Assembly: GCA_016234485.1 (NCBI GenBank)
Contig: JACRBL010000041.1
Span: 1 to 41,361 of the forward strand
DNA: 41,361 nucleotides
Direction: 5' to 3'
Origin: Chloroflexota bacterium
GTDB taxonomy: Bacteria; Chloroflexota; Anaerolineae; Anaerolineales; Villigracilaceae
The notes below the pieces were generated by a model. That model made no database searches. It saw nothing but the letters and a program-made list of their open reading frames with translations, and was not told the DNA's origin. Each line of letters starts with the position of its first letter. The stretch's first letter is position 1. The position numbers and the translations under genes were made by a program. This document shows, piece after piece, positions 32,581-40,954 of the stretch.

Positions 32581-34251
32581 CTAACCTTCCTTGAACGCCA
32601 CGAAGCGGCCCCACATGGATTCGGTCTCCATCGCTTTTTGCAGATAACAGCCGATGTAATAGCGGCCGCTCTTGGCGGTGGCGATATCGCCCGCGAGATT
32701 CTCGGCATGGACGATATGCTTCGGGAAGAGGTTGAGGTGCATATCCTGATAGAAACCTTCCAGAGGATACATCTCATCCCAGTCCTTGCCAAAGTCTTTG
32801 ACCAGTTTGGCGTTGGCTTCGGCAAACGTTTTCGGATGCCAGATGCGCATGATGGTGTTCATGGGATGGTCGGCGGAGACCGCGTCCACGCCGATCCATT
32901 TGATTTTCATGTCCGCCGCCCACTTGGAGAAATCAGCGGAGGGACCCGGGTGCTTGACCATGTAGCGGAATTCATCCGAATCTTCGCTGAACCAGCCGTA
33001 CTTATTCCAGCCCGTCTTGATGACCAGGATGTCGCCTTTGCGGATGTCCACCACATCTTGAATCATCTTCGGAGTGTACACGCTGGAATCGCTGACCAGG
33101 TGAGAGATATCCGCGATGACGCCGGGTCCCACCCACTCTGAGAGCGGAACCTGTCCGATGGTGCGCCCGTTGGGATAGAAGTGTTTTTCGCCGTCCATGT
33201 GCGTGGCGAGGTGAATGCTGGCGTTGCAGATGGAGCCGTTGCGTCCCATGCCGAAGTATTGCCCGCCGACGCGCTTGGTGTAGGTGACGCTCAACGGAAT
33301 ATAGTTCAGCCATTGCGGAGTCTGAACGCTGAACGGCACTGTCATATCGATCATTTTCGACTTTGCCATTTCAGCGAAGAACGCATCGTCGCTCATGCCA
33401 TCCGGCGCGGTCAAGGCAGAGACGCGCGACCAGGCCGTTTCGACTTCCATGTAGGGAATCGGCATGATCTGAATCCAAGCGCGTTTGTTTTTCAATTCAT
33501 CGATCTGACCCACGATACATTCGGCCAGCACGAGATGTTGCTTTGGCATGGTGATGTGCGTGAGTTCATAATATTCGCCCTGCGGAAACGTCTCATCCCA
33601 TGTTTTGCCGGTTTCTTTTTTCAGTTTTTCTTCCGCCAGTTTGAAGTGATTCTCATGCATGCGGCGGATCGGGGTGTTCATGGGATGTTCCGCCGCGCCG
33701 CAATCCACACCGACCACCTTGAGTTTCATATCCAACGCCCACTTGTAAAATTCCATGGACGGGCCGGGATGGCGCACGAGAAAACCAAATTCCATGGATT
33801 CAACGCCGCCTTGCGCTTTGTCGTTGTCCACCTGCGGCTGATCCCAGGAATATTTGTGATAGCCGGTGTTGATGATGAGAATATCGCCTTTTTTGACATC
33901 GGCTTTCTTCGTAATCATTTCCGGGGTGATGATGCTGTAATCGGAAACCATGTCCGAGATGTCAACGATCACGCCGGGACCGTTCAAGGCTTCCAGCGGT
34001 ATATCGGCGATCGCGCGTCCGCCAGAATGAAATGCGCGTTCGCCCACCAGGTGCGTGCCGACCGTGTTGCTCCAATTCAGGATCTGGCCATTCGCGCCTT
34101 GCCCGCCGCCATATGCGCCGGTGACGCGCTTGAAGAAATGCACCTCCAACGATTTTTCGCCGGGCCATGGGGGAGTGAAAATACTGCACCCTTGAGTCAG
34201 ATCGTGCAATTTTGCTTCACTCATCATCTTGATGAAATTTTCTCGGTCCAT
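32581..34251 (-). CDS. Double-domain cyclase-family hydrolase
   Basis: 556 residues built from two copies of the 270–290-residue cyclase (PF04199) domain. In the first copy the metal motif reads NTVGTHLVGERAFH (residues 62–75): the first His is Thr63 and the Asp is Val69, so metal binding is doubtful. In the second copy it reads IHLATHMDGEKHFY (346–359), with His347, His351 and Asp353 kept and Gly to Ala at 349. The linked HPGPSMEFYKWA/HPGPSADFSKWA and GVDCGAAEHPMN/GVDAVSADHPMN segments confirm the duplication. GGAGG sits 5 bp before ATG 34251. Likely a metal-dependent amidohydrolase with one catalytic and one structural half. Confidence 0.92.
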   Translation of the reverse strand: MDRENFIKMMSEAKLHDLTQGCSIFTPPWPGEKSLEVHFFKRVTGAYGGGQGANGQILNWSNTVGTHLVGERAFHSGGRAIADIPLEALNGPGVIVDISDMVSDYSIITPEMITKKADVKKGDILIINTGYHKYSWDQPQVDNDKAQGGVESMEFGFLVRHPGPSMEFYKWALDMKLKVVGVDCGAAEHPMNTPIRRMHENHFKLAEEKLKKETGKTWDETFPQGEYYELTHITMPKQHLVLAECIVGQIDELKNKRAWIQIMPIPYMEVETAWSRVSALTAPDGMSDDAFFAEMAKSKMIDMTVPFSVQTPQWLNYIPLSVTYTKRVGGQYFGMGRNGSICNASIHLATHMDGEKHFYPNGRTIGQVPLSEWVGPGVIADISHLVSDSSVYTPKMIQDVVDIRKGDILVIKTGWNKYGWFSEDSDEFRYMVKHPGPSADFSKWAADMKIKWIGVDAVSADHPMNTIMRIWHPKTFAEANAKLVKDFGKDWDEMYPLEGFYQDMHLNLFPKHIVHAENLAGDIATAKSGRYYIGCYLQKAMETESMWGRFVAFKEG

Positions 34252-34276
34252 CGTAGCCTCCGTTTCTGATATAGGG

Positions 34277-34321
34277 TCAGAAAACAGGTTTCCGCCGAAG
34301 GCGGAGAAACCTGTTTTCTGA
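34277..34321. terminator. Very strong intercistronic hairpin
   Basis: TCAGAAAACAGGTTTC (34277–34292) pairs with GAAACCTGTTTTCTGA (34306–34321), and inside it CCGCC can pair with GGCGG, leaving a GAA-type loop. It lies between DUF1116 and the double cyclase. No T-run; likely a message-stabilising structure or attenuator. Confidence 0.65.
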
Positions 34322-34332
34322 GGGCATAGGGG

Positions 34333-35574
34333 TTAGAAACCGTACTTATCCGCGAACGCAACAAGCGCGTCTTCAAATGCGCCCATTGGCATGGAAACAA
34401 CGCCCGCGCCGACCTGCCCAACTCCGGGATCCTTGTGTGCCACGCCCGTATTCGCGCGCGGAGCGATCTGTTTTTCGACCACCTTGCGAATATCAATGCC
34501 GGTCGGGGTGCCGCGGAAATCAAGGAAGGGGATGGTGAAATATTTGTGTTCGGTGTACGTGATTTCGTACATGTCGAGAGTGGTATTGATGGCGTCTTTG
34601 GGCTTGCCGCCGATGAAGGCGACCAGAGCGGGAGCGGTTGCCATGGCAAAGCCGCCGATGCCGGCAGTCTCAGTGATGACACTGTCGCCAATATCGCGGC
34701 AGGCATCTGCCTCGGTGAAGCCGGGGAAGTACAGCGCCTTGACAATCGGGGATTGCGCCGTGAACCATTGATCTCCCAGACCGCTGACCTTCAACCCAAA
34801 GTCCGTTCCGTTGCGAGCCATGATGGTGACGATCGTACTGCCTTCCACATTATGCCCGGCGGCGGTCATGGACTTGCAACCCGCCATCACGGGATTGAGA
34901 ATGCTCAACGCGTTCTCGCCGAGAAATTTGATCGTTTCGAACGCGGTGGCGCTATCCTTTGCGGTTTTGGCAATGTAAGGAGCCAGTTGCGCTGTCCACA
35001 ATACAGAGGCGGCGTCGAGGCGGTTATGTCCGTCATCACCCATGTGGAGCGCTTTGGCAAGGATGGCGCGGACGTCAATGCCGCCGACCGCTTCCAGCGC
35101 GGCTTTGATCGTCGGCCCCAGCGTGGATTCCATCCAGCGCAACTTTTCCAGGACCTCCGGGCTGTACGCGCCCATCCGCAGGACCTTGCCGCGTCCCTCG
35201 TTGAGGTTGGAGAAACACTTGATGCCGTGCGTCTGGTTCTCGACGATATAGACCAGCATGGACGGCGAGATCACGCCCGCCATTGGGCCGGTACACATGT
35301 GCTCATGGCACGGAGAAAACTCGATCTTGCCCGATTTGAGCATCTTCTCAGCTTCCTCGCCATTTTTCGCCTTGCCTTCGAAGATCAGCGCGCCCATCAT
35401 GGCGCCTTTCATCGGGCCAGACATACGCTCCCAGGTCACCGGAGGGCCGGCGTGCAGGAGCATGTTTTCGTGCAACCCCGGCGCCACTTCAATCGCCTTC
35501 GCCAAGCCGGTGACGATCGGGCGGGCTTCCATCATGCGATTGGTCGCTTCGGTATTTGCCTTTTCAATGTCCAT
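34333..35574 (-). CDS. DUF1116 protein, AllG (YlbE)-like oxamate carbamoyltransferase subunit
   Basis: 413 residues, about the E. coli AllG length. Signatures: EFSPCHEHMCTGPMAGVISPSM region, GDDGHNRLDAAS, NPVMAGCKSM, GSTIVTIMARNGTDFG and a C-terminal ANTGVAHKDPGVGQVGAG. These fit DUF1116. With FdrA and DUF2877 it should make the carbamoyltransferase complex that phosphorolyses a carbamoyl amide to carbamoyl phosphate. GGAAGG precedes ATG 35574; the nitrilase gene ends 5 bp upstream. No carbamate kinase gene is in the window, so carbamoyl phosphate must be used elsewhere or by a distant kinase. Confidence 0.88.
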   Translation of the reverse strand: MDIEKANTEATNRMMEARPIVTGLAKAIEVAPGLHENMLLHAGPPVTWERMSGPMKGAMMGALIFEGKAKNGEEAEKMLKSGKIEFSPCHEHMCTGPMAGVISPSMLVYIVENQTHGIKCFSNLNEGRGKVLRMGAYSPEVLEKLRWMESTLGPTIKAALEAVGGIDVRAILAKALHMGDDGHNRLDAASVLWTAQLAPYIAKTAKDSATAFETIKFLGENALSILNPVMAGCKSMTAAGHNVEGSTIVTIMARNGTDFGLKVSGLGDQWFTAQSPIVKALYFPGFTEADACRDIGDSVITETAGIGGFAMATAPALVAFIGGKPKDAINTTLDMYEITYTEHKYFTIPFLDFRGTPTGIDIRKVVEKQIAPRANTGVAHKDPGVGQVGAGVVSMPMGAFEDALVAFADKYGF

Positions 35575-35579
35575 GTTGT

Positions 35580-36476
35580 TTAGCCTTCCTTGTTTTTATA
35601 AAAACTTTTTCCGATCTCGAAACGCGAGCGCGCCTCTTTTAAACTCTCGCGATACAACTCCAGGTTGCGATCCTGCAAATGATCGAACACCTGCGGGCTG
35701 TTGCTTCCCGTGGTCACATAGCGCAGGGGATCGGGGTTGAGTTTGGCGGCGATGATTTCCTCCGAGCCGCGCGCCTGCGCCAGCCGCCACGCGATCGGGT
35801 TGACGATCATGCTGTGACCGAAATAGTATCCGCCCCCCGCGTCCGGGCCGACCGAGTTGGTGGCCACCATGTACACGTGATTATCGTAGGCGCGCGCGCT
35901 GGTGGTCAGATTCCAAATGTCGAAACTGCGCAACAGGGCGGAGGGACGCGTGATCACCTCCGCGCCCTTGACTGCCAAAATGCGCGAGAGTTCGGGGAAG
36001 TCGCCGTCGTAACAAATGATCATGCCGATACTGCCCAGCGCGGTCTCGTACACGTCGGCGCGATTACCGACCGTCGTCCATCCGCCGCAATCCACGCGCT
36101 CCATCGGGAAGGGATGAGTCTTGTCGTACGTGCCGATGATCCCGCCGTTGGGGCCGATCAAAATCGAAGAGTTGTAAATGATGCCGCGCTGCGGCCCGCG
36201 GCGATACGTCGGCCAGACCACGTGAACGCCGTGCGCTTTGGCCGCCTTCTGAATCTCGGCGGTAATGTGACCAGGCGCGTCATCCAGCAAATCCCAAAGT
36301 TCATTCGTTTCGAGATTCGTCACGAAGCCGGTCGTCACGGTTTCGGGAAAAACGATCAACTCAGCATCGTTCTCTTTGACCGCTTTCTCCAGCCAACTCA
36401 CCGATTTTTCGATGTTCGCCTTAATGTCGTTTGGGATGATCGCAATTTGCACACATGCCGCGATAAATTCCTTCAT
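35580..36476 (-). CDS. Nitrilase-superfamily amidohydrolase
   Basis: 298 residues from ATG 36476, preceded by AAGGAGATGTG; a longer frame upstream lacks a site. The catalytic triad is complete: Glu45 in VFPETVTTG, Lys119 in TYDKTHPF and Cys155 in IICYDGDFPE. HMGGWTT-like CGGWTTVGNRADVY and HSMIVNPIAW are further family marks. Superfamily members cleave aliphatic amides, nitriles or N-carbamoyl groups. In this context an N-carbamoyl amidase (ureidopropionase-like) or oxamate-type amidase role is plausible; true substrate unknown. Confidence 0.93.
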   Translation of the reverse strand: MKEFIAACVQIAIIPNDIKANIEKSVSWLEKAVKENDAELIVFPETVTTGFVTNLETNELWDLLDDAPGHITAEIQKAAKAHGVHVVWPTYRRGPQRGIIYNSSILIGPNGGIIGTYDKTHPFPMERVDCGGWTTVGNRADVYETALGSIGMIICYDGDFPELSRILAVKGAEVITRPSALLRSFDIWNLTTSARAYDNHVYMVATNSVGPDAGGGYYFGHSMIVNPIAWRLAQARGSEEIIAAKLNPDPLRYVTTGSNSPQVFDHLQDRNLELYRESLKEARSRFEIGKSFYKNKEG

Positions 36477-36508
36477 CACATCTCCTTTTGATTTTCTCGT
36501 ACCGCAAA

Positions 36509-36643
36509 ATTCTCTACCGTACATCCGTCATTGCGAGGGTGTTCTTCCCGAAGCAATCCCCTCTCACCACACGGGATTGCTTCGTCGGGAAGTGCACCCT
36601 CCTCGCAATGACGAAATACACTCGTATTTGCACGGTAGAAAAT
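36509..36643. repeat. Nested inverted-repeat element, GTCATTGCGAG family, copy 2
   Basis: The core (36527–36612) begins GTCATTGCGAGG and ends CCTCGCAATGAC, with CGAAGCAATCC and GGATTGCTTCG inside. It is enclosed by a different outer inverted repeat, ATTCTCTACCGT (36509–36520) against ACGGTAGAAAAT (36632–36643), 11 of 12 matches. It fills the 185-bp gap between FdrA and the nitrilase gene. Confidence 0.8.
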
Positions 36644-36661
36644 CGCAAGATAAATCTTGCG

Positions 36662-38389
36662 TTACGCTTTGCGTTTCATACGCGCCAGGATGTCCATCAT
36701 TTTTTCGTTGCCGCCCGCCGCGGGTCTCCAATCCACGTGGACAACCTCCGCCGCTTGCGCGACAAGACTCTCGGTGAACGAATCCAAGCCGACGTTGATG
36801 GCGCTCAACGGTTGTTTGATGGCGGACAAATCCACTTCCACAAACGGAGATTGCGCGGCCTGACTCGTTTGATTCAGCGCCCGCAACACGCGACCAACGG
36901 AGCGGGCCGCGACATCGTTGCTGGTCTCGACGACCGCCCCCGCCTCTTTCAACGCCCGAATTTGATCGGCCATATTTTGGGGATCCTCGTCCGTGCCGGA
37001 GACGACAGCCACCACTTCGAGATGCCGTCCGCCATCTGCCGCGGTTTGACGAGCCTTTGCGATGGCGGGAGTCAACTCGCTGGCAGGATTCGGATGCGCG
37101 CCGTAGCCGAGAACGACGTCCAGCAGGATCACGGCCACTTGCGGGTCCCCCGCCTCCTTGTCCAGGCGGCGGATGCGGAGATCGTTGTCCAGCATCGGGT
37201 GCAGGCGTCCCACCGTGAATTCATCCTCGCCTAGGTCAATCAGGGAATGTTCCTGGCTGGTCAGAGAATCGGCGAGACGCAATTCTTTTTTGAGGGGCGC
37301 GTTCGAATAAACGGTCGGCAGATAATCCCGCAGAATCAGTTGCGCCTCGTAGGCCAGCGTGCCGCCGGAGAACAGCCCGCGCAGGTAGCGCTGTCCCGAC
37401 GAAAATTTCGCGGGGTCGAGTCCGCCCCCATTTTGTCCGGAAGGATGCGAAAGTTGAACGGCGAGTTCGGCGGTTTCATCGAAGGTCGTCGCAAAGGTGA
37501 CATTGTCCACGCGACGCATGGCGGTTGCGTAACCGATGAAATTCACAACGACAGGTTTCCCCACCCGCCGCGCGGCTTCGATGAGTTCGGCGGCCACTTT
37601 GGGGGAGGGCGGCTTGGAAACAAGCACGATCACTTTTGTATCGGGATCGCGGCGCAACAGATCGAGGGACTGGCGGGCGGTGACAGCGTTCACTTCCTCC
37701 GAGAGGTCGCGCCCGCCGGTGCCGAGCGCGTGGGTGAGTCCCCCGCCCATCTGGTGGATGCGAACCGTGACTTGTTGCAGACCTGTCCCCGACGCGGCCA
37801 CAACGCCGATCGGTCCGCGCCGAACCTTGTTGGCGAATCCCAACCCGACGCCGTTCACGATGGCCGTGCCGCAATCGGGTCCCATCACGATCAGTCCCTT
37901 GCTGGCGGCTTCCTGTTTTAGCGCGATCTCATCATCTAAAGAGACATTGTCGCTGTAAAGAAAAACGTGCTTGTTCAAATCCAACGCCTGACGTGCCACG
38001 CCCGCGGCATAACGCCCGGGGACGGAGACGAGAACCCATTGGGCGTTGGGCAATCGCTTCGCGGCGGATTCCAAACTCTGGGAGCGGTACTCCTGATCCA
38101 CGCCGCCGCTTCGGCGCGCGGCGATCAGTTCGTCCACTTTTGCGATGGCGGCCTGAACCGAAGATTCGTCTTCACCTTTGACAACGATCACGAGGTCGTT
38201 GGCGCCTGCCCCCCTGGCCTCATCCACAAGTAAATTGCTTTGCGCCAGCAAATCCTTGTTGGCCTCCGTTCCCATCACCACCCCTGCATCCGAAACGCCA
38301 GGTTGCTGTGACAGGGAGCGTTGCAAGTGCATCAGCACGACAGAGTCATAATAAGCGCCGGAACGTATTTCAGTTTTAACGAATGTCAT
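36662..38389 (-). CDS. fdrA: FdrA protein, AllF-like oxamate carbamoyltransferase subunit
   Basis: 575 residues from ATG 38389 (E. coli FdrA is about 555); a Met four codons earlier is an equal alternative, and the much longer open frame is repeat and CoA-transferase DNA. FdrA marks: VKTEIRSGAYYDSVVLM at the start, MGTEANKDLL, GPDCGTAIVNGVGLGFAN (a CoA-ligase-like loop), and ASGTGLQQV with GGGLTHALGTGGRDL. The fold resembles succinyl-CoA synthetase. In allantoin degradation it forms the carbamoyltransferase with DUF1116 and DUF2877. An inverted-repeat hairpin lies just upstream. Confidence 0.92.
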   Translation of the reverse strand: MTFVKTEIRSGAYYDSVVLMHLQRSLSQQPGVSDAGVVMGTEANKDLLAQSNLLVDEARGAGANDLVIVVKGEDESSVQAAIAKVDELIAARRSGGVDQEYRSQSLESAAKRLPNAQWVLVSVPGRYAAGVARQALDLNKHVFLYSDNVSLDDEIALKQEAASKGLIVMGPDCGTAIVNGVGLGFANKVRRGPIGVVAASGTGLQQVTVRIHQMGGGLTHALGTGGRDLSEEVNAVTARQSLDLLRRDPDTKVIVLVSKPPSPKVAAELIEAARRVGKPVVVNFIGYATAMRRVDNVTFATTFDETAELAVQLSHPSGQNGGGLDPAKFSSGQRYLRGLFSGGTLAYEAQLILRDYLPTVYSNAPLKKELRLADSLTSQEHSLIDLGEDEFTVGRLHPMLDNDLRIRRLDKEAGDPQVAVILLDVVLGYGAHPNPASELTPAIAKARQTAADGGRHLEVVAVVSGTDEDPQNMADQIRALKEAGAVVETSNDVAARSVGRVLRALNQTSQAAQSPFVEVDLSAIKQPLSAINVGLDSFTESLVAQAAEVVHVDWRPAAGGNEKMMDILARMKRKA

Positions 38390-38402
38390 TATGGTTTCCA
38401 TT

Positions 38403-38447
38403 CTCTCCAGACTTCCGAAGTCTCCAAGACTTCGGAAGTCTGGAGAG
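38403..38447. terminator. Perfect 21-bp hairpin between CoA-transferase and FdrA genes
   Basis: The arm at 38403–38423 is the exact inverse of the arm at 38427–38447, with a CCA loop. Each arm contains GACTTC-type inner palindromes, and the core GACTTCGGAAGTC also occurs at 31664–31676. The message would carry a very stable stem 14 bases before the FdrA start. Confidence 0.7.
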
Positions 38448-38454
38448 GCCGTGC

Positions 38455-39663
38455 TTAGATTGCTTTTTTGATTCTTAGCGATGCCACGTCTTCGGGCGGA
38501 TAACCCAACAGGCTGGTCAGGATTTCTTCGGTATGTTCCCCCAACAACGGCGGCGGCGCGTGGAGTTCCGCCGGGGTCCCAGACAATTTGTAGGGAAAGC
38601 CCGTCATTCGCACCGTGCCGGCAGTCGGGTGGTCGGACGCGATGGTCATGTCCCGCGCCTGGGTTTGCGGGTGGGCGAAAACTTGCGGGATGGAATTGAT
38701 GGGGCCGCAAGGAAGACCGGCTTTGATGATGTCTGCCAGCCAGTCGTCCACATTCCGCTGGAAAAAGATTTTATTGAGTTCATCCACCAATGCATCCCGA
38801 TTGGCAACCCGCGCGCCATTGGACGCAAAACGGCTGTCCGTTTTCATGTCCGCGCGGCCGAGCATGTCGCACAACATTTCCCATTGACGCTCATTGGCAA
38901 CGCCTAATATGAACCAGCCATCGCGGGCGGAAAATGCTTCATAAGGGGCAAGGTTGGGGTGGGCATTGCCCAGTCGGCGGGGCGCGGCTTCCCCAACCAG
39001 ATAGTTGGAGGCTACATTTGAAAGGAGCGCGATGTGCGAATCGAAGAGGGAGATGTCCACCTGTTGCCCCTCCCCCGTGAGGTCCCGTGCGTGGAGCGCC
39101 GCCAGGATCGCGGTGGCGGCAAACATCCCGGAGGTGATGTCAATGATCGGGATGCCGACGCGTGAGGGAGGTCCGTCCACTGGCCCGGTGATGCTCATCA
39201 TTCCGCCCTCGGCCTGGAGGATGGCGTCATAACCGGGACGTTCGGCAAACGGCCCCGTGCGTCCGTATCCGCTGATCGAACAATAGATCAATTTTGGAAA
39301 CAGGCGATGCAGGTCGGGGTAGCCCAGACCCAACTTGTCCAAATCACCGGTGCGATAATTCTCGACCAGCACATCGGAAATACCCGCCAGCCTGCGGACA
39401 ATCTCCTGCCCTTCCGCGCTTTGGATATTAACGGTGATGCTACGTTTGTTGCGATTGGTTGCAATGAAATAAGCGGATTCACCGGGATAGGGGCCATACG
39501 GCTTTCCCACAAAAGGCGGACCCCAGCCGCGGCTTTCGTCGCCGCTTACCGGACGTTCCACTTTGATCACGTCTGCGCCCAAATCTCCCAACATCATCGT
39601 GCAGTAGGGGCCAGCCAGGGCGCGGGTAATATCCAGAATTCGAATGTTATGGAGTGGGCGCAT
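38455..39663 (-). CDS. CaiB/BaiF-type (family III) CoA-transferase
   Basis: 402 residues. The family opening is IRILDITRALAGPYCTMMLGDLGADVIKVE; then the CoA site ATNRNKRSITVNI, ISGYGRTGP, RPGYDAILQAEGGMMSITG, and the likely catalytic Asp175 in RVGIPIIDITSGM. These enzymes transfer CoA between carboxylic acids in the cytoplasm. It is the first gene of the leftward island operon behind a good promoter, and a thiolase lies near the operon's other end, so a CoA ester is likely an intermediate. Donor and acceptor unknown. Confidence 0.94.
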   Translation of the reverse strand: MRPLHNIRILDITRALAGPYCTMMLGDLGADVIKVERPVSGDESRGWGPPFVGKPYGPYPGESAYFIATNRNKRSITVNIQSAEGQEIVRRLAGISDVLVENYRTGDLDKLGLGYPDLHRLFPKLIYCSISGYGRTGPFAERPGYDAILQAEGGMMSITGPVDGPPSRVGIPIIDITSGMFAATAILAALHARDLTGEGQQVDISLFDSHIALLSNVASNYLVGEAAPRRLGNAHPNLAPYEAFSARDGWFILGVANERQWEMLCDMLGRADMKTDSRFASNGARVANRDALVDELNKIFFQRNVDDWLADIIKAGLPCGPINSIPQVFAHPQTQARDMTIASDHPTAGTVRMTGFPYKLSGTPAELHAPPPLLGEHTEEILTSLLGYPPEDVASLRIKKAI

Positions 39664-39699
39664 GGTCTCTTTTCAAATGAGCAGGAAATGAATAGCCAG

Positions 39700-39727
39700 A
39701 TTATATGCGATTGAATCTGTTTGGCAA
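39700..39727 (-). promoter_or_regulatory. Promoter of the leftward catabolic operon
   Basis: On the minus strand TTGCCA (39727–39722) and a perfect TATAAT (39705–39700) with a 16-bp spacer, about 37 bp before the CoA-transferase start codon. Confidence 0.75.
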
Positions 39728-39792
39728 GTGTATTTGTTTGTTCGGTGATCGTTCAGCCCCTCGCCTTTCGGCAAAAACAGCAGGATCAAATT

Positions 39793-39822
39793 TTGGCGGC
39801 GACCATTCACTCCCAGTATAAT
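39793..39822 (+). promoter_or_regulatory. Promoter of the XdhC gene
   Basis: TTGGCG at 39793–39798 and TATAAT at 39817–39822, 18 bp apart, followed by a 55-bp leader to ATG 39878. Together with the leftward promoter it makes a divergent control region of about 210 bp, where an operator for a shared regulator would be expected. I saw no convincing palindrome. Confidence 0.65.
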
Positions 39823-39877
39823 CCAAAGGAGAACGTCGGTTTGATCGGAAGAGTCATTTTAGAGTAGCGAGGTCAAC

Positions 39878-40951
39878 ATGCGTGAAGTAATTGCAGAAAT
39901 CGAAACCTGGCGCAGGGAAGGCAAGCCGGTTGCCATCGCGACAAACGTCAAACGGGATGGAACGTCATTGCGTCCGCTGGGCGCAAAGATGGCGATGACG
40001 ACCGGCATGGAAATCGCCGGTTCGGTCACGGGCGGTTGCATCGAGGGCGAGGTGTACGAGCAGGCGCAGGCCGTGATTCAAAGCGGCGCGCCAAAACTTT
40101 TACAGTATGGCATCACCAACGAGGAAACCCCATGGGAGATCGGGCTGAGTTGCGGCAGTTCGCTGGAGGTGTTTGTCGAGTCGCTGGATTCACCGCAGTG
40201 GCGCGGTCTATATCCGACATTGAAAACCTGCCTCGATGAAAACCAACCGGCGGCGGTCGGGACGGTCATCGCTGGGGAGGGGGTGGGCAACAAAATTCTG
40301 ATTCTGCCTGACGGGCGGACACTCGGAAATTTGGGATCCGCAGCGCTGGACGCGGACGCGGCGGCCTGGGCGCGGGAACAGTTGCGCGTGCAGGAATCGG
40401 GCTGGCGGACTTTCGGCGCGGCGGATGTGTTCGTGGATGTTCTGCCTCCCCCGTCCCAATTGATCATCGTCGGCGCGGTGCATATCGCCATTCCGCTGGT
40501 GGCGCTTGCCAAGACGCTGGAATTTCGCACGATCATAATTGATCCGCGCGAGGCCTTTGCCACACCCGAACGATTTCCACACGCGGATGAACTCATCACC
40601 GCATGGCCTTCCGACGCGCTGGAGAAATTGCGACTCGATGAGAGCGCTTATGTTGTGGTCATCAGTCACGATGAAAAACTGGATAACCCTGCGTTGAAAG
40701 TCGCGCTCGCAAGCCCAGCGCGTTATGTGGGTGTGCTTGGCGCTCGCAAGAATATCGGCAAACGATTTGAATCTTTGCGCGAACTTGGCGCGACCGACGA
40801 ACAACTGACTCGTCTGCAAGCGCCGATTGGGATGCGGTTGGGGGCCGTCAGCCCGCAGGAGATCGCGTTGTCCATTTTGGCGGCGATGGTTGCCGCAAAA
40901 CATGGGATGGGATTTGATAAAACAGCGATTCCTTCCCATCCGTCGGCATGA
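39878..40951 (+). CDS. xdhC: XdhC/CoxF-family molybdenum-cofactor maturation factor
   Basis: 357 residues. N-terminal XdhC part: VAIATNVKRDGTSLRPLGAKMAM, GSVTGGCIEGEVYEQA and GLSCGSSLEVFVE. C-terminal Rossmann part: LIIVGAVHIAIPLVALAKTL, a slightly altered form of the usual GAGHVG, then IIDPREAFATPERFPHADEL and VGVLGARKNIGKR. XdhC binds the molybdenum cofactor, helps its sulfuration and inserts it into the hydroxylase. It is the only plus-strand gene of the island and surely serves the molybdenum hydroxylase at 26–30 kb. The stop lies next to a recQ fragment. Confidence 0.93.
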   Translation: MREVIAEIETWRREGKPVAIATNVKRDGTSLRPLGAKMAMTTGMEIAGSVTGGCIEGEVYEQAQAVIQSGAPKLLQYGITNEETPWEIGLSCGSSLEVFVESLDSPQWRGLYPTLKTCLDENQPAAVGTVIAGEGVGNKILILPDGRTLGNLGSAALDADAAAWAREQLRVQESGWRTFGAADVFVDVLPPPSQLIIVGAVHIAIPLVALAKTLEFRTIIIDPREAFATPERFPHADELITAWPSDALEKLRLDESAYVVVISHDEKLDNPALKVALASPARYVGVLGARKNIGKRFESLRELGATDEQLTRLQAPIGMRLGAVSPQEIALSILAAMVAAKHGMGFDKTAIPSHPSA

Positions 40952-40954
40952 CCG

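Noticed and set aside
33181..34269. A 362-codon plus-strand frame over the double cyclase
   Set aside because: Antisense shadow; the minus-strand reading has duplicated conserved domains and a good ribosome site.
38390..38710. N-terminal extension of FdrA by about 107 residues
   Set aside because: It would be translated from the hairpin and from antisense-frame CoA-transferase DNA; homologues start near MTFVKTEIRSG.
39664..39877. A regulator-binding palindrome in the divergent promoter region
   Set aside because: I looked for a symmetrical operator between the two promoters and saw none convincing; no regulator gene is in the island part of the window either.
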